DNA of 64,000 bases from Antitrichia curtipendula (lineage: Eukaryota > Streptophyta > Bryopsida > Hypnales > Leucodontaceae). Below are positions 13,109 to 24,501 of this stretch, one piece after another (position 1 is the first letter of the stretch; each line of letters opens with the position of its first letter). The notes under the pieces are model-generated. The model saw only the letters and a list, made by a program, of their open reading frames with translations. It did no database searches and was not told the origin of the DNA. Where the stretch lies: NCBI GenBank assembly GCA_951230915.1, contig OX579641.1:1922001-1986000 (forward strand), read 5' to 3'. A program made the position numbers and the translations under genes.

Positions 13109-15883
13109 GCACATGGAATATTTCCATTTTTAATGAAATTCATAATATTAGTGTTTTTGAGGAGATAATGACTTCATATATTTTGTAATGTAAAAAATCA
13201 CCTAAGAAGCTATTAGGCTATGAAAGTCAAAACACATGTTAAGGGGTCAAAGTCAATACGATCTTTACAATAGAGCATCCAAATCTTGCCACCAAACAAT
13301 AATGGCAAGAGTTTAACTTATTAAATGAAATTATAACCAAAGGTATGTGCACCCATTATTATTGCTTGACATGAATGTTCTAAATTCATTTTATGTTAGT
13401 GATTTTTAGTATCAATACCTTAGAGCATCATCAATCTACCCTTCACTTAGGCTTTGCAATAGCATAGTGGAGGTGGGACCTTGTTTTGTAGCCTCGATTC
13501 AGATGTTATGCCACTCTTCATCTTTGCAGGCTCCGCACTCTGAGGCCCTTATATAATGGCAAATTTACACTCTTTGCTATACATCCAACTCAACTTTGCA
13601 TTCATTAGTCAACCAATAATAGCGATGACCGAGTCCCATCTCTCTATTGGATTGAAGCTCTTGACACCATCGCTTAGCTTATGCGCTACAACTTGTTACC
13701 ACATCAACATTGCCAAACAATCAATTCAAGGCCAAATTAGAGGTTGTAATGGTGTCTACTGGTTGAAATACCACACAATGAACCCCTCTCGTTAACTTTG
13801 AAGCCTCGTGAATTGATTCATGATATACTAGTACAATGCTAAATAACATGGGCTTGATTGATCATGCTCTTATGTACAAAGATCATATGGTTGGTTAGAA
13901 TACTGTTTCTTTATGAAGTGAGGAAGGCACCTGAGTGTAAGAGAACTCCTTGTTATGTTGTAAGTTTCTTACTACCATGGTAATGATACTCGATTTGACC
14001 ATCCTTTGATTATGCCAAGTAGGGTTATGATAAAGTGTTACCAACATGATATAAAATAGACTTTGTGGAATGTCTCAAACTTCACGCATGGCCCTTCATA
14101 ACTTTTTGTAACAAAATATGAAGTTACCACAACTTTGACCCTTCATAACTTTTGCATAAGGGATCCAAATGATGTGTTCACTGGTGCATTGAAACCTCCT
14201 ATCCTTTGCCAACTATAAAACAGAATATTTTCTTACGAATATGATATTTTCACCACTATAAACGGGATCTTTGCATTCCTTTAGTCTACTTGCGGTCGTC
14301 TACAAATATATTCTCTAATTTGAAGGTTTGAAGGGTCAAGGATTTCAAATTTTCATTTTTTTTTTATGTTATGTACTCCAACTCCTACAATTCACTCACA
14401 ATACTAGAAGAGTTTGCAACCAGAATGATTCAAATCCCTACTACTATTATTTTGGGCTTCGAAGGAACTGCCCATTAGAAGTGAATTCAGCGTGCATGGA
14501 TTTCAAATCGACGTCTCCATTTCTTGCCACTGCAAGCCAACCTGAAAGTGCTCCCCCCTTCCCTGAATAGAAGAGGGACAACACCACAGTACCACACATG
14601 AGCTTAAATAATCGTGTGGTGAGCCCAGGGACTCGGTCCACCCGCAGGCCCCTCCAAACTTAAACTTATATTGAGGAACCCAACCAACCGACTTTGCAAG
14701 CGGAAAGGCAGGGACGGAATTTGGGGTCTTGAGAAGGACCTGGGTACACTGTCTGTCGAAGTCTAGACGAACAAAATCAATCACTAAAATAAAATAAATG
14801 AATGAGTGCATCAAAACATTGAAATTGTCCTCCTGCCGTGTCATTTGTTTCAAAAAATAAAAAAAATAAAAACAAAACAAAAAAACCCTACTGTAAATGG
14901 CAAGGGAGGGAGGGAAGCCAATTGTGGGAACTGACCCACCCCAAGGGACCCCCTACTACAGTACTAAGTTACTGTAGTTGCTTGCTCAAGACCCGATCTT
15001 CCTTCCTTCCTTTCCTTTCCTTCGTTGGACGGATGGTGGGATTGGTGGGATTGGTGGGGTTGGGGGGTTGGGAGAGGGAACTTGGACGGAATAAGTTCGA
15101 GGAGGCCCATTCATTATATTTAGGTCTGTTCTTGTCCACCTAAACATTAAAAGCAACCGACCAACGATAGATGCAAGGATAAAATACTCGGGACTACAGT
15201 TGAAGAATTCCAATCCGCCCCAAAAATACTTGGCATTTATCACCGAACCCGGCCCCCATTGAATGGTTCAAAATAAGGACTTCCTCCGGCCCTCCGGCCC
15301 TCCGGCCCTCCGGCCCTCCCTCCCTCCCTCCTGGGGTGGGGTGGGGTGGGGGCCAAGGGGGCCATGGCCATGGGCGCAGCGGAAAAAAACCTTGATTAAG
15401 TTAGGGAGGGAGTCCTGGATTTCAAAAATGTGGGAAAAATATGAAGTTATAATTAGGCAATTAGGCCTATAATTATAGAGAGTAATTACTAACAAGCTGT
15501 AATGATTATTATTCCGTTTTGAAGCCAATGTTCCTACAAAGAATCCTTGGTTCTTTTGCCATCATGGCAATCAATCTAGAGGAAAGTTGCACCACTGCAG
15601 GGAATGCATGGGGTGTTATAAAGCTATTATTATTAATAATAATAATAATAATAATATTTTAATATACAGCCAAGGTTGGTCGCACTGTCATCTTGGAGAA
15701 AGCAAACAATGGCAAGCCTGCAGTGAAATCCAAATCCACTTAAGCTTAAGTTCCACCATGGGGAGGGGGGACGGAGGAGGGTGTGAAGCTTTCAACCACC
15801 ATAATAATAATATTATTATTAATCTTTCCCCAAATTTTAACCAAGGTTACAAGGAATCGTTGCAGCAGACTGGGACCCAGGTG
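13109..15883. other. Intergenic DNA rising in GC towards the AP2 gene
   Basis: AT-rich to about 14,450, then GC-richer with homopurine tracts. ORFs such as 13556-13795, 14503-14880 and 14838-15143 have no domain that I recognise. I infer distal promoter DNA of the AP2 gene, possibly with non-coding transcripts. Confidence 0.35.
15284..15353. repeat. (CCTCCGGC)n, (CCCT)n and (GGGGT)n simple repeats
   Basis: Four units of an 8-bp CTCCGGCC-type repeat pass directly into CCCT and then GGGGT repeats. The tract is strongly GC-skewed between strands. Confidence 0.85.
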
Positions 15884-15927
15884 AGTTAGAGAGAGACTAA
15901 GGGGTTTGATGAGGGGGAAGAACCCCA

Positions 15928-18052
15928 AGAGAGCCAGAGAGAGAGAGAAAGAGAGAAAGAGAGAGAGTTGGCGTAGGCAGGCTAGCGATCGTGAGTCCCC
16001 CTTCTGACCAGTCTTGCACAACGGCCCCGCAGCAGGCAGGCCTCCTCCCATTGCGCTGAGCGAGTCGTCGTCATCGTCGTCGCCCCGTGGTCGTGGTGAC
16101 CCAGCAGCGTCACTCAACGCAGCGTTCGTTGCGGCTTCTACATCAGGACGGGTGGGGAGCTAGCTAGCCAGCCAGCCAGCCAGCAACTGGACTTGAGGAG
16201 GCTGGAACAAGTCCGCTAACTTAGCTACAAAACGGGGGCAGCGTCTGCAGCGTCTCCTTCTGCCGCCTTAGTCCCCTAATTGCCTCGCCCCAGTCAGGCA
16301 ATCCCCTCCCCGCACTACCTGGATCACACACACTTCCTCTCGTCTGCCACCACCTTTCTGTCGACGTTGCACACACCAAGCGGGTTGGGCTAGTGCAGCG
16401 TGGTGCTCATGAACATTATATTCCTCACTAAGGCTGGGGCGATTTTAGGTTGATCGGTAGCCAGCCGGTGGTCTCGAAGTTGCAGCAGCAGCAGCAGTGA
16501 GGGGTGTGGCGGTACACAGTGCCAAATTAGCGTGCAAGGGTTGCAGCGAGCTCGCGATCGCGTGATTCTCCAGCTTCTGTGGCAATTGACGGAGTTTGGC
16601 CACACATGGAGTTGGGACAAGACTTCACGGGCTTGTGGTGGTAGTACGGGAACATGTCCCTTGTTGAATGCACTTAATTCGTGGACACCCTTGCCAGTGA
16701 GTGGGTAGAACGCAAGCGGAGACAAACCTGCAGGTGCAGCCCGTATTATAATCCCGGGGTTAGTACGTACGTCGCGGTGTGCGTGGGGTTGGAGATGCAG
16801 CGCAGTCGTCGCTAGTGACAGCTAGTGAGCCACTCAAATTGTGCACATGGGTGGACGCGAACTTCACCGGGGCGTGGTGAGAAGCGCAAGCCGACGCTCC
16901 GGTAGCGTTGCAGTGACGGTGGCGCCTACGTAGCAGCAGCCGGCGCAGCTAGCTAGGGCTCTCACTCATCGGGTTTGGAAGTAGAGGAAGAAGTGAAGAC
17001 GGTCCGCCTTCTGGAGGTGCCAATGACTGCACGCGTTCTCAGAGGCCGAAGGTTGTGTTTTGTTATTAGGTAGTCGCTGTAAGTTCCGCTTCGGTAGTGT
17101 TCCACAGCGGTTGCATTATCGCCCGGTCCTCTTCGGCAAGAAGGAAGGATTAGTGGTCCAGTAATCATCCCGGTTGTCAGTATTCATCATCATTCCGCAG
17201 ACAGACAAGTACCGTTATCCAGGGAATGAAGGTGGGAAGATCTCATGTCACAGGCCCCCCGGCGCCTTGGAGGTCACAGTCACGGCCACAGCCTGCTGAG
17301 CTCGCAGTACATGATTGAACATCAAGCGTAGAATCTAGTGGGAAGTGCACGGACTGCAGCAGTTGTTCGTTTTGATTATAGTGCGAACCTGTTGTTAGTG
17401 GTAATAGTGGTTCCAACTTCTCGGGGCTCCCTTGGGAGCATCTGCTTCGGCCTTCGAGACGTACACCAGAAGCTGTTCAAGGAAGTATCGACTGGAAGAA
17501 TCTCGCTCTTCACCACATTTCGGGCAAAAATCAGGATGGAAGTGTGGTTAGGATGAACCGGTCCTTAGCCCCTGGGCTCATGCAGTCAAGCTGAAGGTTA
17601 CTGCGATGTTGAATATGAAGCTGTACCCGATGAGCTTCATGTGCAGCTCTTCTTCTTTAAGGCAAGGAAACGCCGGGTGCTTCTGAAGCCTGAGCCCCTC
17701 TCACGACGGTGGCTACCAAAGCAATAGCCTTGCTCTTTTTCCCACTAACATTAATTCAAAAAGTGAGATCGATACGCTTCATGTGTGTTTTCAGATTGCT
17801 GGCACTGAATCGACCGACAACTGGAACATCGACGAGCATCCAAAGGTGCCACCTTTGAAGGCTAGCGTCTTCTCGGAAAACCAAAAACATTTGCAGCCAG
17901 TCAGCCATCTCCATCCACCGATTCCAGCATCGGTGTCCGGCGGCGGCGGCACTAGCTACTGCCCAGCAAGCAAGCAGCGGGATGTAAGTCCAGTCTTTTG
18001 AGTTGCAGTTGGGGAATTGAACGATAAATCAAAGTGGGGCCGGCCCTTATTC
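15928..18052 (+). promoter_or_regulatory. Putative proximal promoter and long 5' leader of the AP2 gene
   Basis: Starting with a GA-rich tract (15928-15968), the next 2.1 kb is markedly GC-richer than the flanks and contains several upstream AUGs. One upstream ORF starts near 17605; another occupies 17783-18001 and contains a good splice donor (GAT|GTAAGT at 17984). No acceptor fits a short intron before the AP2 start. Long leaders with uORFs are common for plant developmental regulators. The transcription start cannot be fixed from sequence, and no TATA box stands out. Confidence 0.4.
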
Positions 18053-21000
18053 ATGAAGTCTATGAACAACTGGCTCACTTTCTCTCTACAATCTCCTCAC
18101 TTAACACTTGACGCGGTGAAGCAGCAGAGTGACCCCGTGAGTCACCAGGCCGCAGTGCGCACGACTGTCAACCCCGCCGTGGCCAACAGCCTCATTCTGT
18201 CGAACATGTCGCAGAACCACAATAACAACCTCGGCGGCTACCAAAGTTCCGCCAACGATTGCTACAATTCGCTCCGCAGCAGCGGCGATGGCGGCAACTC
18301 TAATTCCGGCCAAGCTGGCCTAGAGATGATGCGTTCGGACGGCTCCCTGTGCATCATGGAGGCCCTCAGCAGGTCGCACAGCGCAGGTACGCAGCTCATC
18401 CTTCCCTTGCCAAGCTTGCCAAACTCCTCAAACTTACCCCTCGTCCGCTGTAGGAATATATTTCTATCGCTTCCATACTGAATCCGATCGATCCACTAGT
18501 TAAAGTATGTCATCCCGAATGTATCGCGTAACACCATCAATACGCTGGCAGGCAGGGCAGCTTTTCGAACTTTCTCTGCAGTGACAGTAATAATATTGCG
18601 CCGTCTAGCTGTTCAGAAAAGATGTTTCCCTCTGCTTGGATCTTGCATATCTTCTGCTACATAATTTCAGTAGGTAAGACCCATCGGTTTCGCAACTATC
18701 ACATCGGTTCCGACATGAAGACTGCCTTTGAAAGCGACGACTGAGCCTCTTGACCCTCTTATCAGCTTGTTACGCAAATGTGTCAGAACGTACTTAAAGC
18801 AGTTTTTCCATCGATCAGTGGCTTTGAACATTCAAATCCACTGAGGCCAATTATCTTAGTTTGAAATCATCGATGCTTCCCGGACACCACCTGTTGCTAA
18901 TGTCACAATCTAACCTTAGATCGTCGAAGTAACGTTGAACCTTGTGAACTGATAGATCTATCTGCGAGGAGTTTATGTAACGTAAGGTAGCATACCCATG
19001 TGAGAAGAAGGCTCTAATCCATGTCATGTGAATCATGACCCCGCCTCATTCAGATTCATCACATTGCTGTAGAACTCAGACTTTTTCCACTGCGCTTATT
19101 TAGAGATATTCGGAAGCGAAGGCGGGAGCTGAAAGAGCCAACCCACCAGCTTCGCTTTCGGAATGATACAGTTCCCACTTCCCAGTTGATAGAGAAACCG
19201 AAACGCAATTCTCGGATTCTCTCCTTTACTTAGCTGCTCACACTATTTGCGAGTACGTGACACCGTGCACCTCCATCGTTCACGGAAGCTAAATAAGCTC
19301 AGTTAAGTTTGTGAGTGGACGACCCAGTCCAGAGGCTCTCGACACGACCCGTTCCGTTCCGTTCCGCTAATGTCTGGGGGCGTTGACCGCGTCAACGGCG
19401 GGATCTTTGAACATTCAATGCGGACAAGGCAGCAGTGGGGCCTACAATGTTTGGATCACCCAACTGTTTTCCTTTATGGACCCGATTTCAATGTGAGTGA
19501 TGGCGAGAATGACAACACATGCAGAAGAGGCTCTTGCGCGAAGCCAGCTTCCGCCCATTCTCGGGTCTTGTCTCCGGTCTCCATTCCCCAGTATACTCGG
19601 TAGAACTTTGCTGTAGCGTTTCTGCAAACCCTCATGGCTTGCGCGCGTTGGTTCCATTCCGTGCAGTGTCGAAGTCGTTTAACGATGGAATTCTGGCAAG
19701 GAATGGGGTAGAGAGAGCTTGATGAAGGCCACTTGCAGAGATTCGTTGCCTAACAGGCACTTGTCGAGGGTGGAACGCAACGTACGAGTCGGGGACTGGG
19801 TTTCAGCTCGTCAGCATGTAGCATCATGTCAGATTCATCCACTTGGGCGTGTGGCGAGATCTGAAAGTGAAGTATCGTAGTATCTGGGTTTGTATTAATT
19901 CGTCGAGAGCATGGATTATGGTTCTTCCGGCGCTGGGTTCCCGTGAGGAGAAAGTACGTAACCGAGAATATGCCACGTCCACTTTGACTAGTTCTCGCTT
20001 TTGAAGTGGTCGCAACTAGATGCAAGTAGGGTAGTGGGAAAGAGAGAAAAAGAGAGAGAAGGCGCGAGCAAGTGGTGACGATGGTGCTGTTGTGACGCTG
20101 CTTGCGCAGATCAACACTGGCCGCAGCAACGCGCGATGCAATCCGATGGGGGAGTGCAGCAACAACAGCAGCACACTCTCCTCACGGCGGACCAGCTGTC
20201 GCGTCTCACCGGCAATGCGGGCGACAGCAACAACCAGCAGTTGACCTCGTCGCACTCGCCCTACGAGATGCAATCGAGCACGGCCACGGAGACGCGGGAT
20301 GGGCCGAAGCTAGAAGATTTCCTCGGGGGCGCGTCGCTAGGGGGCCAGTACTCGGAGCGCGAGGCCGCGCAGCAGCAGGCACAGCTGGATTCACTCTACT
20401 ACAACCCCACGGGCAAAAACCCCAATTACGCCCCACACCAGCGCAGCGACGCCTCGGGGTCGCGCATCAACGTGAACTTGCCCTACTCGTCGAACGCGGG
20501 GGGCGGATCCCTGCACGGCGTACCGCCCTCGTACCACGTCGCCTACGGCGGCGGCGTGCCCACCGAAAGCTCCAGCCTCACTCACCCGTACGACCACCCG
20601 CACAGCCGCGAGCTCCAGGAAACGAGCAACCTGGGCAGCCGCATGCATGCGCAGAACCTGCTCCAGGCGGCACTGGACCAGTCCGCGACCGCGGAATTGC
20701 TGTCGGATTGCGCCCTACAACTGCCGCAGGGCGGCAGCCCCAGCACAGCGGGCGATGAATATGGGCTCAAGACGTGGTTGCGGCACCAGGCCGCGGCGGA
20801 GAAGGTGGGCCAGCAGCAGCAGCAGCAGCGCAGCCTGAATACGTTGGCCACACTGCAGCCGCTCACGTTGTCCATGAGCGCCGGTTCCCACCAGAGTAGC
20901 GTGTCCACGCCGGTCCACGGCGGGAGTGCGCAGATGGTGGCCGGCGAGAGCCCCACCGGGCTGGAGCCGCGCAAGCGCGGAGCGGGCCGCGCCGGCAGCA

Positions 21001-24000
21001 AGGAGCCGTCGCCGCGCAAGAGCATCGACACGTTTGGGCAGAGAACTTCTGTTTACAGAGGCGTCACGAGGTGAGCTAGCGTCTTCATGCTAATCCCTCG
21101 TTCTAGGGCACTGAATTTCGTATCTGCAATGCAAATCGTCGGTTTGCATGCCCTCCTCTTGTGATCAGATTCATCTAAGAGAAATCGAGCCATTCTCGCC
21201 CGTTTACATTCCAAGACCTGATGCATGTCTAGATTTGCTACTACCCAAATTCCTCGAATGATCTCATCCTAACGTCTGATCGTTTGTCCCTGGCATAGTT
21301 ATAGAACTTTGTGACAGGTTGATTTTCTTGCTGGATGCATTGTCGTTTCGTTCCAGGACTTTGATACATCTCTAGATTTGCTACCCAAATTTTGTCGAAT
21401 GTTCCTCTCCAAATAGTTGATTTTCCGAATTTTTTGCCACTGGGACAGTTTTAGAACTTGTGTGGCGTGTGGGTTGGGTTGCTGGAACGGTGCGTGTTGT
21501 TTTCGGATCAGGTTACGTTTAGGGTACAGCTTGACTGCAACTAGCCATTGAAGCTACAAAATTTAGTTGCTCGGCGGTGATGTCCACGGCTGCTGTTGAG
21601 AGTTGCTGTTTAAATGGTTTCTCGTCGTTTGGTAGACACCGGTGGACTGGACGGTACGAAGCCCATCTGTGGGATAATAGTTGTAGAAAGGAGGGCCAGA
21701 CTCGCAAAGGTCGACAAGGTATGATTTCGGTCTGCCCCAGCTCGTCTTTCAAATTCCTTGAACATCAATTCCTGTTTTATTTTATATGAGGGTTTTCATG
21801 GATCCCGTGGAACAAGTCATTCCATGTGAACTGGGCTGTTTGTATTCTTCAACTTTGGTGTCTCAATCAGCCAATGAGGAGCTTATGCATACGAGAATCT
21901 TAATGGTCCGATACATACATTTCCCTGACGTTTTGCATCTCTGTGTACATGTCGCTGTACGCTCATGGTTCACATCGACGTTCTACAGTTTACTTAGGTA
22001 AGCTCTTCGCAGTGATGCTCTTCTTACCGAGGTTTCATTTTTCCCGGTTCTGAATATAGAAAGTAAAAAACAGCCCTCCTTTGACAGAATCATGTGTATT
22101 AAGTTTCAATTGTACTCTCGTATCAACAGGAGGGTATGACAAAGAGGAGAAAGCAGCCCGAGCTTATGATTTGGCAGCACTCAAATACTGGGGTGCTAGC
22201 ACGACAATCAACTTCCCGGTAAGCTAGGACCTTTCAATTCGTGTACCAAACTCCTCAATCTTTGTCATGAGGAACTTGTTGAAATCAGTGATGTCTGGTG
22301 CCACTTACATGGCATGCGTGGTATGGTTCTTGATTTGGTCCTTCAGGAACCTGATGTTTGGAATGGTTGGCTTACAACAGTTGACTACATATGAAACCGA
22401 GGTGGAAGAGATGAAGAATATGTCTCGCCAGGAGTATGTCGCATCGTTGAGAAGGTACTACTTCTAAGTACCTGAGTAGCTGTGGAACCATTAAACCCGT
22501 GGTGATTTAATACTGAGAACCCTAAACCTCGAAAGATCTGGAATGTGATTATTGGAACCCTGTCAGTGCAATCGTAAATATGCAACCACCAGTTGAATAA
22601 CTCAGAGTGGGTTCCATGCTTCTGCGTGTCCTCACAACTTGCAGATACAACAGTTCTGGAAGATGCCATTTGACAGAGTCTGGTCAAAGTTGACTTTTCC
22701 ATCTATGCTCCAGAAATAGATCCCGTGATTTACTACGTAGTCCATTCCCTTGCACTTATCGCTCCTAAAGTTACGTCTTCCCGCAATTATTAGCATGGTT
22801 CTAAGATTCCCGAAACCATCCTTTACTGCCTGCGCAGGAAAAGCAGTGGGTTTTCAAGGGGCGCATCGATGTACCGCGGGGTGACTCGGCACCACCAGCA
22901 CGGAAGGTGGCAGGCTCGAATCGGTCGCGTGGCTGGCAACAAGGATCTCTACTTGGGCACTTACAGTAAGTCCTTAATCTCTGTAATCTATCTCTCCTGT
23001 CGTCACTCGCTAAATATCCTGCAGTTTCATTATCAAATATGACTGCAGATATCGGGATCAATTTACCTCTACATCCAAGTAAAAAACGAGCTTCACAACA
23101 CCAGTGTGCTCAGTCCATGATGAATCACGTTCTCCTCACAACCTAGAAATACCTTCTAATTTTGACTCTGAAGCCGGTGAATTTGATTGTTTAGTGCTCG
23201 GGGCAACAGCTTTTCTGACTTCACCAGCATCATTAAAGTCTTGGCCTCCATTGTAGTACATCACCTGTTCATTAGGCGTGTGGTGCTGCGATCAGCGGCC
23301 ATGAAAAGGATATATTATCGCTAAAGCTAGCTGGTAGTCGTTGATCAGGGTTGATCAGTGCCATCCAGCGTCACGCACGGCCTGGAATCGATTAGTCAAC
23401 CCGTGCCAATAATGTAACGAATCCAGAGGCTGGATTGACGGATAGCGTGTATGGCCTTGATGACGCAGGCACGCAGGAGGAAGCCGCGGAGGCATACGAC
23501 ATCGCGGCCATCAAGTTCCGCGGCATCAACGCCGTGACGAACTTCGACATCTCCCGCTACGACGCGGCCCGCATCCAGCAGGCGTCCGTGAACGGGCACC
23601 ATGGGCAGGAGGCCATGAAGGCAGCCAAGGAGGCGGAGCTCGCAGCGGCGATGAGCATCGGCACGGCCAGCGCGCACGCCGCGCAGTCGCGGGCGCACAC
23701 GGCCGCGCACGCACTCAGCCATGGCCAGGGGGTGTTTGGCGACCACCCCGACGACCATCAGACGGCGTCCACGCAAGGCACCCCCGGCAGCCAGCTCACC
23801 AGCGAGGGGGGTCTACCCACTCAGCAGCAGCAGGGTGCCGGGCTCTCCAAGAATCTGCACGAGTGGCAGCTGCTGTACCAGCAGCAAGCCCGCACGACGT
23901 GGACCCAGGACGACACGCGGCACTTGGGGGTCGGGTTCCCGGAGTCGATGCGAGCGCCCAATTCCAATAAATTCCAGCAGCCGCCCACTAACGGAATGCT

Positions 24001-24481
24001 TCTCCGAAACCTGATGGGCTTGGAGGCTTTACCCCCGCAGGAGCATCACCCCCGGGCAGACCAAGGCTCCTGCTCCGCCAACCAGCAGCAGGCGCTCATG
24101 GGGCAGCAGCAGCAGGGCATGCCCGGCAGCACAGGCAGCATGATCAGCACTTCGGGGTACCAAGGGGGAGCCTACAACCCCGGCCAGCAGCAGCAGGGGC
24201 AGGGGAGTGTGGACCGTGGCGCAGTGGTGGACAGCCCGAAGAACTCCGTGGGGGAGAGTGAAGAAGCGAGCTCCAAAAGCTCCGGGTACGACCCTGTGGG
24301 CGTTTTGTATATGTCGCCTGGGTCGAGCCAAGGCAAGATGGGGGGGTACGAGACCAACCCCTTGACACCGTGGATTAGTAGCAACCCTGCGACCGTGCAG
24401 GGGTTGGCGGGGCGCTCCAACCTCAGTATCGGGGGGCACATGGGCTCCGGCCCCATTTTTGCACACTCGTGGAATGAATGA
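18053..24481 (+). CDS. AINTEGUMENTA/BABY BOOM/PLETHORA-type AP2 transcription factor
   Basis: The gene encodes a nuclear DNA-binding protein with two AP2 repeats, of the class that controls stem-cell and meristem identity in plants. Coding exons: 18053-18386, 20110-21070, 21636-21718, 21989-21997, 22130-22218, 22381-22454, 22838-22965 and 23469-24481. All phases fit and the sum is 2691 nt, or 896 residues. The start is the first ATG before the conserved N-terminal motif [11 protein letters not shown]2 repeat 1 (about 424-492) has [18 protein letters not shown] and the [13 protein letters not shown] insertion typical of the ANT group. The linker (about 493-517) leads to repeat 2 (about 527-591), with [20 protein letters not shown] and NFDISRYD. 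A basic, possibly nuclear-localising stretch ([11 protein letters not shown]) precedes repeat 1. The N- and C-terminal regions are rich in Gln, Ser and Gly. The gene appears intact. Subgroup naming within ANT/PLT/BBM needs a phylogeny. Confidence 0.95.
21989..21997 (+). other. 9-bp micro-exon (TTTACTTAG) of the AP2 gene
   Basis: It lies between an acceptor (ttctacag) and a donor (gtaagc). Joined to the G left by the exon ending at 21718 and the GA opening the exon at 22130, it encodes V-Y-L-G. This completes the block [19 protein letters not shown] of AP2 repeat 1. A micro-exon at this place is known in AP2-family genes. Confidence 0.93.
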
Positions 24482-24501
24482 ATGAATGAATGAATGAATG
24501 A
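24471..24501. repeat. (AATG)n microsatellite containing the AP2 stop codon
   Basis: About seven tandem GAAT/AATG units cover the last two codons, the TGA stop (24479-24481) and the first bases of the 3' UTR. Confidence 0.9.

Noticed and set aside
17783..18001. ORF as a separate first coding exon of the AP2 gene
   Set aside because: Its donor at 17984 has no acceptor that gives a workable intron in phase with the MNNWL exon; exon 2 at 20110 needs another phase.
20102..20758. A 218-residue GC-rich ORF on the plus strand
   Set aside because: Arg/Pro/Ala-rich shadow frame of AP2 exon 2. The frame chosen joins the flanking exons in phase.
21786..22001. A 71-residue ORF in the AP2 gene
   Set aside because: It lies in introns and overlaps the micro-exon in another frame.
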